The translations under genes were made by a program, and so were the position numbers. A DNA stretch of 64,000 nt, from NCBI GenBank assembly GCA_964059195.1, contig CAXKWD010000008.1, positions 46,476,002-46,540,001 of the forward strand, in the 5' to 3' direction. The stretch comes from Ectobius pallidus (lineage: Eukaryota; Arthropoda; Insecta; Blattodea; Ectobiidae). Shown piece by piece: positions 42,140-51,850 of the stretch. Under the pieces are notes generated by a model, which saw nothing but the letters and a program-made list of their open reading frames with translations, was not told where the DNA came from and made no database searches. Position 1 is the first letter of the stretch. Each line of letters begins with the position of its first letter.

Positions 42140-44629
42140 ATGGTGATGTGCGCGGTTTTTGGATGTAACAATAATAACAACAAGAAACTTAAGTGCAACA
42201 GAATTGAAGCAGAAGGATCAAAAGTGATATATCACACATTTCCAAAAAATTACGAACTAAGAAATAAATGGGTCAGTGCATGTTGCAGGCAAGATAAGTT
42301 TAATGTTAAAACTGCGAGGATATGCAGCATACATTTTAAATCTGACCATTACATGCGAGACTTAAAAAGTGAACTTCTAAACTATGAACCACGTATAAAG
42401 CATCTTAAAACAGATGCCTTTCCTACCGAACAGTTGCCCAAATCTGAATCTAAAAACCCTTCGTCTCTTATCAGAATTGCTCGTAGTGATAAAAGGGAAA
42501 GGAAGAAAATTATAAGCGAATTGTTGTCAGACGAACCTTCAACATCGATGGTTACTGCTGAAGAAAATGTTACCAACACTATGGATCCATTACCATTGGA
42601 GGTCATCGACCCAAGAAAATATGAAGAGGCAGGTAAATTAATATTGTTACAAGAGGAATTAAATGCAACAAAAGCACAATGTGCTAATTTGCAAGAAAAG
42701 GTGTCTCGACTCATGTGTGAAAATTTTGAACTAAACAACTTAGTTAAATATATGGAGAAAATATTTACCCCTGGCCAAATCCAAAAAATGAGAAAATGCA
42801 TTGAAGCTGACAGAAATAAACATGTAAAATGGTCTTTTGATGATGTATCTAAAGCGCTGTCATTATATTCTGCTGGACCACGTGCTTACAGATATCTCTT
42901 AAAATTAAACTATCCGCTACCAGCTGTCTCTACCTTAAAGAAATGGGCGAGAGAAGTCACCCTTAAGCCCGGCATATTAAATGTTGTGTTGAATATTTTA
43001 AAGAATTGTGATATTTCATCTTTCGAAAAGGTTTGTGTTATCTTAGCTGATGAAATGAAGGTGAAAGAGCAATATGAATATGATGCAAGAAATGACAGTC
43101 TTCTGCATCCCTCAAAATATGTACAAGTAATTGAAATACGGGGTTTATTTAAAAATTGGAAGCAACCAATATTTTTTCAGTACAACAGCAAATTAACAAA
43201 AGATTTGATATTTAATATAATAACACAGTTGGAAAATATTGGTTATAATGTTGTGGCTATGCTTTGTGACTTAGGAGGTAGCAACAGAAGCTTGTGGAAT
43301 GAGTTACACGTTAACGAGAATAATAATCATTTCTCTAATCCTGTAAATGGAGAGAATGTGTACGTTTTCGGTGACGCTCCCCACCTCATTAAACTTCTGA
43401 GAAACCACTTCTTGGATTCAGGCTTTACAATTGATGGCAAAATATTGATGAGGTGTCCTCTTATGGAGTTAATGGAGAAAACGGGATTTTCAGACATAAA
43501 TGTAGCTCATAAAATTACTGACGCTCATTTGAATGTGAAAAATGTTCAAAGGCAGAAAGTTAAATTAGCCACCCAGCTATTTTCGCATACAAATGCCTGT
43601 GCTTTAAAAAGAGCAGGGAATTTGGGACTATTGAAATCTGAGAACTGGGAGGAGTTATCCTCGTTCATGAAATTGGTGAATGATTGGTTCGATGTGTTTA
43701 ATTCTAAACTGCCAAGAATTGATTCTAGAAAGAGAATGGCGGCTTATGAACTAGAAACCCAGAATAAAGTACTGTCTGATATGGAGTCAACTGTGAAAAA
43801 GATGAGAGTAGGTCTTAAAAAGCACATGTTACCCTTTCAAAAAGGAATACTTATGAGCATTAAGTCTTTAAGGATGCTCTTCGACGATATGCGCGTTAAG
43901 TACAATACCACTTACATAATAACGAACAGACTAAATCAAGACATCTTGGAAGGATTTTTCAGCATAATGAGATACAATGGAGGATTGCATGATCATCCAT
44001 CGCCGTTGGAATTTAAATACAGATTGCAAAATTACATACTTGGAAGAAATGATGGTGTTGTGTCTTCAGCAGCAAACATTGAAGATTCAAATGACAGGGG
44101 TGACATCACACTTACAGAAAATAATTACCAATCAATCACTTCCCTGTCTGACAATGATGACAGCAGTGGAGAAGAAACTATGATCACTAAAACCGTATTT
44201 CGTGACTTAGCAAGTGACACCGAAATACCTGAAAGCTTTGATATTACAGAAATTGAATTCGATGGACTCGAAAGTGTTGGTGGTTTTATCGTCAGTAAAT
44301 TCAGAAATAAATATCCAGAGTTAGGTGCAGTTACAGAAAATCTGAGCAGTACTTATGTCGATCAGTTGTCAGAGGGGCGACTATACAAACCATCAACTAA
44401 ATTTTCGGAAACTCTCTTGCAGCTGTGGAACATTTTTCAAATTACAGGTCTGGCGCAAAAACGCAACTTTATTAAGTCTCTACTCCAAAAGTCCTGTAAT
44501 GTTGCTGTTCCAGAAGATGTAAAACGCCTGTTCTTCAGAACTGTCATGTTTTTTGCCATTAGAAGACGTAATAGAGTCATCAGTGAAGCGAAGGGACTAA
44601 AAAGAAAATTTAAGAAGACTGTATCTTGA
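42140..44629 (+). CDS. P/THAP transposase, uninterrupted (829 aa)
   Basis: Starts MVMCAVFGCNNNN; a second Met two codons later is an equally good start. The THAP domain occupies about residues 4-90: CAVFGC, a conserved W in RNKWVSACC, ICSIHF and DAFPT. A coiled-coil-like stretch follows at ~165-205 (LILLQEELNATKAQCANLQEKV). The P-type RNase-H-like core has VCVILADEMKVKEQ (first D), AMLCDLGGSNRSLW (second D), VFGDAPHLIKLLRNHFL, which continues the core, and LNQDILEGFFSIMR (Glu region). The C-terminal acidic segment (SSGEE and onward) and basic end (KGLKRKFKK) complete a full-length protein. No stops or frameshifts, so it could be active. Confidence 0.9.
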   Translation: MVMCAVFGCNNNNNKKLKCNRIEAEGSKVIYHTFPKNYELRNKWVSACCRQDKFNVKTARICSIHFKSDHYMRDLKSELLNYEPRIKHLKTDAFPTEQLPKSESKNPSSLIRIARSDKRERKKIISELLSDEPSTSMVTAEENVTNTMDPLPLEVIDPRKYEEAGKLILLQEELNATKAQCANLQEKVSRLMCENFELNNLVKYMEKIFTPGQIQKMRKCIEADRNKHVKWSFDDVSKALSLYSAGPRAYRYLLKLNYPLPAVSTLKKWAREVTLKPGILNVVLNILKNCDISSFEKVCVILADEMKVKEQYEYDARNDSLLHPSKYVQVIEIRGLFKNWKQPIFFQYNSKLTKDLIFNIITQLENIGYNVVAMLCDLGGSNRSLWNELHVNENNNHFSNPVNGENVYVFGDAPHLIKLLRNHFLDSGFTIDGKILMRCPLMELMEKTGFSDINVAHKITDAHLNVKNVQRQKVKLATQLFSHTNACALKRAGNLGLLKSENWEELSSFMKLVNDWFDVFNSKLPRIDSRKRMAAYELETQNKVLSDMESTVKKMRVGLKKHMLPFQKGILMSIKSLRMLFDDMRVKYNTTYIITNRLNQDILEGFFSIMRYNGGLHDHPSPLEFKYRLQNYILGRNDGVVSSAANIEDSNDRGDITLTENNYQSITSLSDNDDSSGEETMITKTVFRDLASDTEIPESFDITEIEFDGLESVGGFIVSKFRNKYPELGAVTENLSSTYVDQLSEGRLYKPSTKFSETLLQLWNIFQITGLAQKRNFIKSLLQKSCNVAVPEDVKRLFFRTVMFFAIRRRNRVISEAKGLKRKFKKTVS

Positions 44630-44716
44630 AAGGTAATATTTCAGTTTCATTTTATTTTTCGTATATTCCATACAACTGGATTATGCTGTTTTCTTCATTA
44701 GAGTTATAGCTAAATT

Positions 44717-44887
44717 CAGTGGCGGACGCAGAATTTTTTTCGGGGGGGGGGTTTGAAAAATTAATTAACTTATATATATATAATTAGTTTATAAAACTGG
44801 CCACTTAGAGTGCATATATAGCCTTTTTTCAAATTTCGGGGGGGGGGGGGATATAACTCCCCTATCCCCCCTCTGCGTCCGACACTG
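44717..44887. mobile_element. hAT-type MITE with G-tracts (171 bp)
   Basis: The ends CAGTGGCGGACGCAGA and TCTGCGTCCGACACTG are inverted repeats with one mismatch. GCTAAATT is duplicated on both sides (44709-44716 and 44888-44895), the 8-bp size of hAT elements. Runs of 9-12 G lie inside both ends. Non-coding. Nested in the P/THAP element, itself nested in copia. Confidence 0.88.
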
Positions 44888-45372
44888 GCTAAATTACAAT
44901 TTATGAATAAGACTTAATGTACCTTCAAAATGTACGTAATAATTGCATGTAATAATTTTCATAAACAGTGAACAAAATATTGTTATATACGGTATATATG
45001 AAAACAAGTTCAAGTATTGACAGTTGTTACTCTATTTTACACATAGATAGGCTACATTGAATCCTGTACATTGACGTGAACAGTGAACTAGCAAAATGGT
45101 AATTCACGGTATTAATACCGTGCTACATGTAATTCCTATTTATTTAACGTAAATCACTTACAATACCGGTATATCATGCATAAAAAGCAGATTAAAACTA
45201 CCAGAGACAAAGCGATGATGTACAATGTAGTTATACATTTGTGCATGAAGCAGAAGCATTTGACTCAGCGCGAGCGAGACGTTTGTCACTGTCTGACGTC
45301 ACACGTGCGAGAGGCAGGGGGCTATGGCTGCGCAAGAACCTATCTTCTTGCCTTAGTATCATGTACTGTATG

Positions 45373-45865
45373 TGCCAGGTGCTTCAAGAAATTTATTCTC
45401 TGTAAGTCAAGCTCTAGACCATGGGTCAAGATTCAACATGTCCAATGACAAATGTGAATTTGTAAAGCCAAAAGGTGTTGTTGCTGTGGGAATACGACAA
45501 GGTAACTTGTTCAGATTACTATGCAAGGTAATATTGCCTGAGGTAAACAATGCAGCAAACATTGTTACAGTGTCCTCTTCTGAAGCTCAACTGAATGAAG
45601 TAAACTCTCTTCAACTCTGGCATGAAAGACTTGGTCATTTAAACAAGCAACATGTGAAAAAGTTTCTTCATTCTCAAGGCATAGAAGTGAATAATGAAAA
45701 CGAGTTTTGTGAAGCATGTGTGCTTGGTAAGCAGCATAGATTACCATTTAAAAGTCGTCAACAACGTGCTAAGGCTGTTGGTGATCTTATACACACTGAA
45801 CTCTGTGGGCCTATGGAAGAACAATCAATGGGTGGTTCTAATTATTTTGTATGTTTTACTGATGA
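45373..45865 (+). pseudogene. Copia pol: protease end, GAG-pre-integrase, integrase start
   Basis: Resumes exactly after the P/THAP duplication with PGASRNLFSVSQAL. The GAG-pre-integrase zinc region shows LWHERLGHLNKQHVKKF and FCEACVLGKQHRLPF. The integrase core begins with HTELCGPMEEQSMGGSNYF and FTDDYSKY, where the R1-like LINE enters (target duplication 45866-45879). No stops in this piece. Confidence 0.88.
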
Positions 45866-45936
45866 TTATTCTAAGTATATATATAATATATATATATATA
45901 TAATAGTCATCCTTTATTTCTTTCATCCTGGCATCT

Positions 45937-45975
45937 TTAATAAAAGCCAGGACTTACTCGCATGGCTTTTATTAA
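45937..45975 (-). other. 13-bp stem-loop near the LINE 3' end
   Basis: TTAATAAAAGCCA (45937-45949) and TGGCTTTTATTAA (45963-45975) are perfect inverted repeats around a 13-base loop, close to the 3' tail. LINE 3' hairpins can be recognised by the element's own RT. That role is inference here. Confidence 0.55.
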
Positions 45976-46467
45976 TTGCCGTATTACAAATGTTCATTTT
46001 ACAATTATTATATATTAAGGACAATTTTTTCTATGCTTTGAACAGTATTCTATTTTTCTATATGTCCTTTTATTAAGAAAGAAGAAAAGGAAAAAAAAAA
46101 AAATAAATAAAATAATAATAAAAATAATAATAAAAACCTACTCTACTTGTTCCTTCTACTGGGGACCAGTAGTCGGAACTTAACTACACTATACTACACT
46201 GTACTACACTATAAATGAAATAAAAGATAAAACTACTGCTTCTAGAGCTATTTTACTAACACTACAGCTGAAGCTCACCAGTATTCATTTAAATTTGCAT
46301 TTCAATGTTTGTTCATCGGTGTGCTCCAGCTTCTACTCTAGTTAAATGAAAATGAAAATTTCTACTCCTACTATAATATAATTTCACATTCTACACTTTC
46401 ACTTGGAAATATTGTCTATAGTCTTCCTCTTTCCTCTCCCGAAGTCTTCTTGCCGCCCCCACTCTTC

Positions 46468-47967
46468 TCATCTTGCTGTGGATTCCCAGAGTTCCCTCCT
46501 CCTGTTTATGACTTCGGGTTCCGGTTGCTCTTCCACATGTGGTTGAGCTTCCGGCTCCCTAATCTCCACAGGATTCTGAGCACTCTGTAGGCGACTGGAT
46601 CTCCTGGAGGGAGTAAGAGTTTCATTGTTTTCGTCTTCGTCTTGTCTGTGTCTGTTTATTCTGTCCACTCTGTCAACCCTGAATGTCTCTGCTGCCTCCT
46701 TAGAGACAACGTCTGTCAGAGTCTCAAGTAAACAGTATTTGTCTTTTTGCCTCAACAAGTCTGCAATCTGGAAACCCTGTACAGTTGTTCTAAGATCTTT
46801 CACTTCTTCAGAGGCACCGGTACACTCGAACAAGACGTGCTCTGCTGACTCTGTGACTCCCTCGCAAGTTCCGCATTCATCTGTCTGTCTTCTCTTAATT
46901 TTGTGCAGGTACACTCCATACGGACCCTGGCCCGTGATGAAGTGTATCATACCTTTGCTCGGTGTCACATGTCGCAGTCGCAGTCGCTCCTGGATGTTCG
47001 GGAAGTATTCTCTGGTCCTAGCTCCTGCTTCTGCCATGGTCCATTCCTCCTGCCACTCGTGTATGAGGTGTCTCCTAATTCTGGTTTTATCCAGAGTTCG
47101 GAGACCCACAATACTCTCAATTTTATCCATTCTTTCCTTCTTCCTCCAGTACATGGCTCCCTTCCACCTGACAAGGAGGTCGAGAGGCCATATACCAGTG
47201 GCCACAAGCAGAGCGAGAGTTGGAGTTGTTCTAAATGCACCAGTGAACCTTATCAGAATTTTCCTTTGGGATCTCCTAAGCATTCTTTTAACATACACTT
47301 CATTAGCTTTATGAGCCCAAACTGCAGCCCCATACCCAACAATGGCGGCTAAGATAGCACTATGGTACGTCTTAATTGTTTGCAGATTAACTTTGAACTT
47401 CCTCATTCCAATATTGGCGAGTTTCATCATTATCTTCTCACCCTTAAGACGCACCATCTCCACATGGGGTTTGAATCTGCAGTTTTCATCCATGTATACT
47501 CCAAGGTACTTTGCCGACTTCGATCTTGAGATTACGTTGTCATTCAGTCTTATGGTGGGACGCCTCTTCAATTTGCCTTTCAAAACAACGTATGTGGTTT
47601 TATTTGCCGCAATACGCAGTTTTGCCTCACTGCACCACTCATCCACAGCCCTCAGTGCAGAGTTTGCCTGTTCTTCAAGTTCCCTCCTACTGTCGCCCTG
47701 AGCTAGGATGAGAAGATCGTCTGCATAAGCTACACAGACGTCCCCCCTCTCCCGCAACAGGTCCAGAAGAGGTTCCATGCCAATGTTCCAGAACGTCGGT
47801 CCTAAGACCGAGCCTTGAGGACAGCCTTTTGTAATCCTTTTTTGTAGTTTGGCATTTGTTCCTTTTATATACACTTTTCGATTTTCACAGTAATCCCTGA
47901 GAGAGCTGTAAAGTGGGGCGGGGCATTCGAGGTTTCGCAATTGCTTGAAGAGATAGGGCCACCACAA
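46468..47967 (-). CDS. R1-like reverse transcriptase, N-terminally truncated (~500 aa)
   Basis: Open from the truncation point, with WWPYLFKQLRNLECP as its first residues, a phrase found in mid-RT of R1-clade elements. GCPQGSVLGPTFWNI and VAYADDLLILAQGD (catalytic YADD near residue 80) follow. The thumb and C-terminal domain end in a zinc-knuckle-like CGTCEGVTESAEHVLFEC, as expected after an R1-type RT. A charged tail rich in Glu/Arg closes the protein at the stop at 46468. No start codon of its own, and no endonuclease. The remaining frame has no stops, so truncation happened at insertion. Confidence 0.85.
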   Translation of the reverse strand: MWWPYLFKQLRNLECPAPLYSSLRDYCENRKVYIKGTNAKLQKRITKGCPQGSVLGPTFWNIGMEPLLDLLRERGDVCVAYADDLLILAQGDSRRELEEQANSALRAVDEWCSEAKLRIAANKTTYVVLKGKLKRRPTIRLNDNVISRSKSAKYLGVYMDENCRFKPHVEMVRLKGEKIMMKLANIGMRKFKVNLQTIKTYHSAILAAIVGYGAAVWAHKANEVYVKRMLRRSQRKILIRFTGAFRTTPTLALLVATGIWPLDLLVRWKGAMYWRKKERMDKIESIVGLRTLDKTRIRRHLIHEWQEEWTMAEAGARTREYFPNIQERLRLRHVTPSKGMIHFITGQGPYGVYLHKIKRRQTDECGTCEGVTESAEHVLFECTGASEEVKDLRTTVQGFQIADLLRQKDKYCLLETLTDVVSKEAAETFRVDRVDRINRHRQDEDENNETLTPSRRSSRLQSAQNPVEIREPEAQPHVEEQPEPEVINRRRELWESTAR

Positions 47968-47982
47968 GTTATTCTAAGTATA

Positions 47983-48843
47983 GGAAAGTGTACTTTATTA
48001 AGCATAAATCAGAAGCTGTAACTAAATTTGAAGAATTTTGTGCCTTTTTCCAAAATCAAACGCAGAAGCCAATCAAGGCGGTTCTCAGTGATGGTGGATT
48101 AGAATATGATAACAAAGTTTTCAAAGGTTTGTTGCAGAAAATGGGAGCAGAATTTCGATACACCTCAACAAAATGGATCTGCTGAACGAAATAATAGGAC
48201 TCTTGCTGATTTAGCTCGATCAACCATGATTGCAAAAGATTTACCAAAATCATTGTGGGCTGAAATAGTCAATGCTGTAGTACACATTCTGAATCGTACT
48301 GGAACATCAGCAGTTGAAGGAAAATCGCCTTATGAAGTTTTTTGTGGTGAAACTCCAAGATTTGACCATCTTCGAATCATTGGCACAGACTGTTTTGTTC
48401 ATACTCCTAAACAGAAGCAGAAAAAATGGGATCCGAGAGGTCGGAAAGGAATCCTCGTTGGATATTTAGATGAAGTTGATGGCTATCGGGTATGGTTCAA
48501 GGGTACAAGAAAGATAGAACGTACCAGAGAGGTAGTATTCTCTCCTGAATCTGCATCAACAAAAGCCATTGTTGCAATTGAGCCAGAACAGCCTAACATT
48601 CATGATATTCATCCTGACTGTACTGGAACTGAGTTTGATCCAGATGAAATTCCTGAAGAAATTCAAAATGATCGACAGTTGAGGAATAGAAAAGAATTAA
48701 AAGCACCTGAACGTTTTATTGAATGCTGTATTGCAGAACAGCTAGAACCAGAACATTACTATCAAGCACTAAAGTCAGAAAATGCAAGTGATTGGGAAGC
48801 TGCAATGGACGAAGAGATAAGATCCCTTACAGACAAGCTGTAG
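47983..48843 (+). pseudogene. Copia integrase remainder with frameshift, and start of RT
   Basis: RKVYFIKHKSEAVTKFEEF continues the integrase core after the LINE. LSDGGLEYDN holds the second catalytic aspartate region (usual form SDNGGEY). Near 48160 the frame shifts: one frame ends STKWIC, the other carries on as TPQQNGSAERNNRTLADLAR, with the conserved Glu. The integrase C-terminus includes PYEVFCGETPRFDHLRI and GYLDEVDGYRVW. The frame ends SDWEAAMDEEIRSLTDKL: the first residues of the copia RT, then the deletion junction near 48830. Confidence 0.85.
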
Positions 48844-49526
48844 GCAGTTTGATGTACATGGCAATTGCTACACGACCAGATATTGGCTTTGCTTTGTCAT
48901 ATTGCTCTCAATTCTTAGATAAAGTCGAACACAAACATTGGTCAATTGTGAAAAGAATACTAAAGTATATCAAAGGAACAACTAATTTTGCATTAGTGTT
49001 CAAGTCTGGTTTTCAACCTGATGCCTTGGAGGCATATAGTGATGCTGATTATGCCAGTGATACAATAACCAGAAAGTCAGTTTCTGGTATTGCATTTAAA
49101 TTCAGTGGAGGAGCCATTGGCTGGGCAAGTCGTCGACAGCAGTGTGTGTCATTAAGTACTACAGAAGCAGAGTATGTAACTGCAAGTGAAGCATCCAAGG
49201 AACTTGTGTGGTTGAAACGCCTCTTTGATGACTTTGTCCCGCTGACATCAGTTCCTATTCTGCAAGTTGATAATGCGAGTGCTGTTCGTTTGGCTAAAAA
49301 CCCAGAGTTCCACCAACGTACCAAACATATTGACATAAGGTATCAATTTGTACGAGAAAAGTGTTTGGTTGGTGACATCAGAATCGACCATATTGATGGT
49401 GAATATCAGCTTACAGACATTCTCACCAAAGCTTTACCTAAAAAACGCTTTGAACTGTTGAGAACCTTCCTTGGCACGGAGAGAGTGACCCAATTGCAAG
49501 TTCAAGGGGAAGTGTTAATATTATGA
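48826..49526 (+). pseudogene. Copia end of RT and RNase H
   Basis: Directly after the first RT residues, the other frame reads PYRQAVGSLMYMAIATRPDI, which in copia elements is the very end of the RT domain. RNase H follows: EAYSDADYASD, SLSTTEAEYVT, LQVDNASAVRLAKNP and DILTKALPKKRFELL. The RT core with its catalytic aspartates is absent, so an internal deletion (by usual copia length, several hundred bases) joined the two ends out of frame. Confidence 0.88.
49503..49512 (+). promoter_or_regulatory. Polypurine tract of copia
   Basis: AAGGGGAAG directly precedes the 3' LTR, as expected for plus-strand priming. Confidence 0.75.
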
Positions 49527-49739
49527 ACTTCAATTTTGCTTTCTCTATGTATGTATGTATTTTGTTGTTGCTATTGGCAACACTGTTTTTAAGAACTAGG
49601 TGTAGTCACATGCCAAGCTTTTGTAATGGCGGTAGTTAGCGGCAAACCGTTAGTATCTATGTATGTGTCTTTCAGTTAACAGTCTGCCGTTCTTCAGTTC
49701 AGTCGTAACATTTTTCTAATAAATATTCAAGTTCTAACA
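49513..49739 (+). repeat. 3' LTR of copia element
   Basis: 227 bp, with two differences from the 5' LTR. Followed by ATTAT at 49740-49744. Confidence 0.92.
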
Positions 49740-50640
49740 ATTATTATTATTATTATTATTATTTTTATTTTTATTATCATCATCATAGTTTTGGTAGTAT
49801 AATAGTTGTACCGAAGGAGTATACCTCATATTGAGATCACATTCAGCTAAAACAACACAAATGTCACTGAAACATCGATTTCAGAAATTGATATATTGTA
49901 CCTCAAATTATACACATTCTTGGTACATGTGAAATATATGATGTGAGGTGAACAATAATTAGTTTTCTGTTTAACAAAACAATAATATATAGACTTAGGC
50001 CTAATTACTACAGTAGTTATACAGAAACTAAAATAAAATCAGGTAAACCGATGGAACAAAGTGTCAGAATGCTTTTCTTTAATCAGTGATAGGCTAATAG
50101 CAATTATGATATGCTGAAAACAAGTTCCTTTTTTTAATCGAATTCTGAGTTAAGTACCAGATCAATCCATTAAGCAGGGCTTACGGAAGAACAAAGATCG
50201 AGTTTGATAAGCATGTGTAAAGGAATATGTGGGTAGTGTTATTTGTCATAGCTAGGTGTATTGCAACTTCCAAAGCCGTATATGAACACTGTAAAACAAT
50301 ATGTTGTCATGAGAACTGATATGCATTTGATAAATCCTTTCTAATACATTACCATAAAATAGGCACTAAATTGGGCATTACTCCGGTACCGGTCAATCGA
50401 TTTTGTCCAATATCAATAAGCTTCTTCCCATGGACGTTATAAATGGGTATATCAAGTTTCATAAAAATCCGATAAAGCGTATTTGAGTTATCGCGCATAC
50501 AGACACAAGGACAGGCCCCCACACAATCTCATAAAGTACCATTCTGGCACTTAATATATAGGCCTAGTATACTTTAAAATATACGGAACATAATGAAATA
50601 TCGCTGACTGTAAGCTGTGTTTTTAAACCATTCCTCAATA
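49740..50640. other. Microsatellite and unassigned sequence
   Basis: (ATT)n and related A/T repeats at 49740-49790, then non-coding sequence. The phrase ATCAAGTTTCATAAAAATCC with GTTATCGCGCATACAGACA at 50450-50510 resembles ends of repeats seen in many insects, but I cannot assign it. Confidence 0.4.
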
Positions 50641-50642
50641 TA

Positions 50643-51098
50643 TCAATTGTCCTGTAATTTTTTAAGCTGCATTTCTAGTATATTAGTTTTTAGTTCTTCT
50701 TGCTTTTTCCATTCTACGCTTAAAATCTGTCGAATTTCAATTTCTTGCTTTAGATGGAGAGAGCTTAGTCTAAAATATTCAATTTTTTCCCGCATCAACA
50801 ATTGGTCTTTCACATTTGAAGGATGAAAACGAGAAGGCCGCTGTCTAGTGGATTTTTGTTTACCCAAATGGAACTGATGCTCACGAACCAAATGGAACCT
50901 CACAAACAGATGCTGGAGGCGAAGGGACTGTTGGACAGGGTATTGTGCTGGACCCTGCTTCTTCACTCAAGTTCATTAGGCCGGTGTTTTCGTGAGTGGT
51001 TTCCTGTCCACCCAGTGCCTGCTTCAGAGGAGAAGATAGAGGGCGTCGGAGTATTTTTGGGGACCACTCGGACCAATCCTCAACGACGGATATTGCCT
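50643..51098 (-). pseudogene. Myb/SANT-like protein C-terminal fragment
   Basis: The minus strand reads LSEEAGSSTIPCPTVPSPP, then in shifted frames RPSRFHPSNVKDQLLMREKI and EYFRLSSLHLKQEIEIRQIL, ending in a Lys/Leu coiled-coil tail (EMQLKKLQDN). This linker plus helical-tail style resembles the Myb/SANT-like proteins that accompany Harbinger transposons. The Myb domain itself is not present and stops interrupt the frame. Family assignment is tentative. Confidence 0.4.
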
Positions 51099-51242
51099 CG
51101 CTAAAAAGATGTACTTCACTTATTTCTTTGCGCGCTCAAAATCTATTACATATAGGTATTTCCTGAAATCACCATTAGAAAGCTGTATTTTTTTGGAAGG
51201 ATGCTCCGTTCGGAAGATAGCTCTTATCCTGCAAATGTTATT
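51086..51242. repeat. Repeat copy A, holding an empty mariner site
   Basis: Matches 52648-52809 plus 53549-53574, except for a ~29-bp gap after TTTTTTTGGAAG. At 51218-51219 it has a single TA within GAAGATAGCTCTTATCC, exactly where copy B contains a mariner. Confidence 0.85.
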
Positions 51243-51545
51243 AACACTGCTCAAACTATTGTGAAACTGGGTTTGAGGTGTTACAGCATACAGTTCCGAT
51301 CTCGCCTCCTCAGATTTCCATCTTCTTGGCCCACTTGTCGATTCACCACTGGCCAAGAACTGAAGGAAGCGGTGCATACGTGTCTTGCTACTCAGCTGAA
51401 AAAGCTTTTTCTCCGAGGGCATCAGGAAGCTTATGCAACAATGCATCAAGTGCATTGAAAAGCAAGGGGATTGTTTTAAAAAACGAGGTACTTTAATTGT
51501 TGTTGCAGAATATTTGAAAAAGAGAGTGCGGATACTTATTGACAT
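51243..51545 (+). pseudogene. Mariner transposase C-terminal remnant
   Basis: In mixed frames the plus strand shows LQHTVPIS and IFLAHLSIHHWP, then QELKEAVHTCLATQLKKLFL, SEGIRKLM and CIEKQG. These correspond to the last part of a mariner transposase (after the third catalytic aspartate). Several frameshifts, and no element ends seen. Confidence 0.6.
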
Positions 51546-51846
51546 ACACTCACAATAAGACAGAAAGTGGTTTATTGTTTGCTTTGATGTTTGTAAACGT
51601 TATTAAATTGGCATTTAATTCAGTGTGTGTCATTTAATCTTTGCTCTGATAGAAATAAGATTTTTTTGCCCTTAGTGCACTGAATACTTCACATAGGAGT
51701 AAATATGAGTTATGTACTGATAAATATTCAAGTCTAGGTATACCGGAATTTTATGTGTGTCATATATTTCCGAAACAATCAAATAGTTTTCAACAAAATT
51801 AAAATGAAATGCCATATTTAATTAATATAAATTAGAAAACGTTGTT
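51546..51846. other. Non-coding stretch, nothing recognised
   Basis: AT-rich sequence between a mariner remnant and the piggyBac-like MITE, without motifs I can assign. Confidence 0.4.
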
Positions 51847-51850
51847 TTAA

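Larger units (their letters stand above)
41923..45363 (+). mobile_element. P/THAP-superfamily transposon with intact transposase (3441 bp)
   Basis: The left end CATGATACTA...AAGATAGGTTCTT and the right end, whose reverse complement is CATGATACTAAGGCAAGAAG..., form ~30-bp inverted repeats with a few mismatches. The transposase gene is on the plus strand. A hAT MITE (44717-44887) has inserted between the gene and the right end. It is a different family from the element in gag copy 2: termini and protein both differ. Confidence 0.92.
45880..47968 (-). mobile_element. R1-like LINE, 5' truncated, inserted in copia integrase
   Basis: A 14-bp duplication TTATTCTAAGTATA flanks it (45866-45879 and 47969-47982), and the integrase reads through when the segment is left out. 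The element is on the minus strand. It begins inside the RT domain, so the 5' part including the endonuclease is lost, and it ends in an AT-dinucleotide tail at 45880-45902. It sits outside rDNA, unlike canonical R1. Confidence 0.9.
40542..49739 (+). mobile_element. Ty1/copia LTR retrotransposon with nested insertions
   Basis: Matching 227-bp LTRs (40542-40768 and 49513-49739) lie within ATTAT duplications (40537-40541 and 49740-49744). Domain order gag, protease, integrase, then RT/RNase H is that of Ty1/copia. It is interrupted by a P/THAP element at 41923-45363 and an R1-like LINE at 45880-47968. Without these and their duplications it is about 3.65 kb, short for a copia, because nearly all of the reverse transcriptase is deleted. 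Two differences between LTRs suggest a fairly recent insertion. Confidence 0.93.

Noticed and set aside
45176..45448. 90-codon frame across the right end of the P/THAP element
   Set aside because: Crosses the element boundary into copia and has no domain.
46625..47352. Long plus-strand frames over the R1-like LINE
   Set aside because: Antisense shadows of the reverse transcriptase on the minus strand. No recognisable domain.
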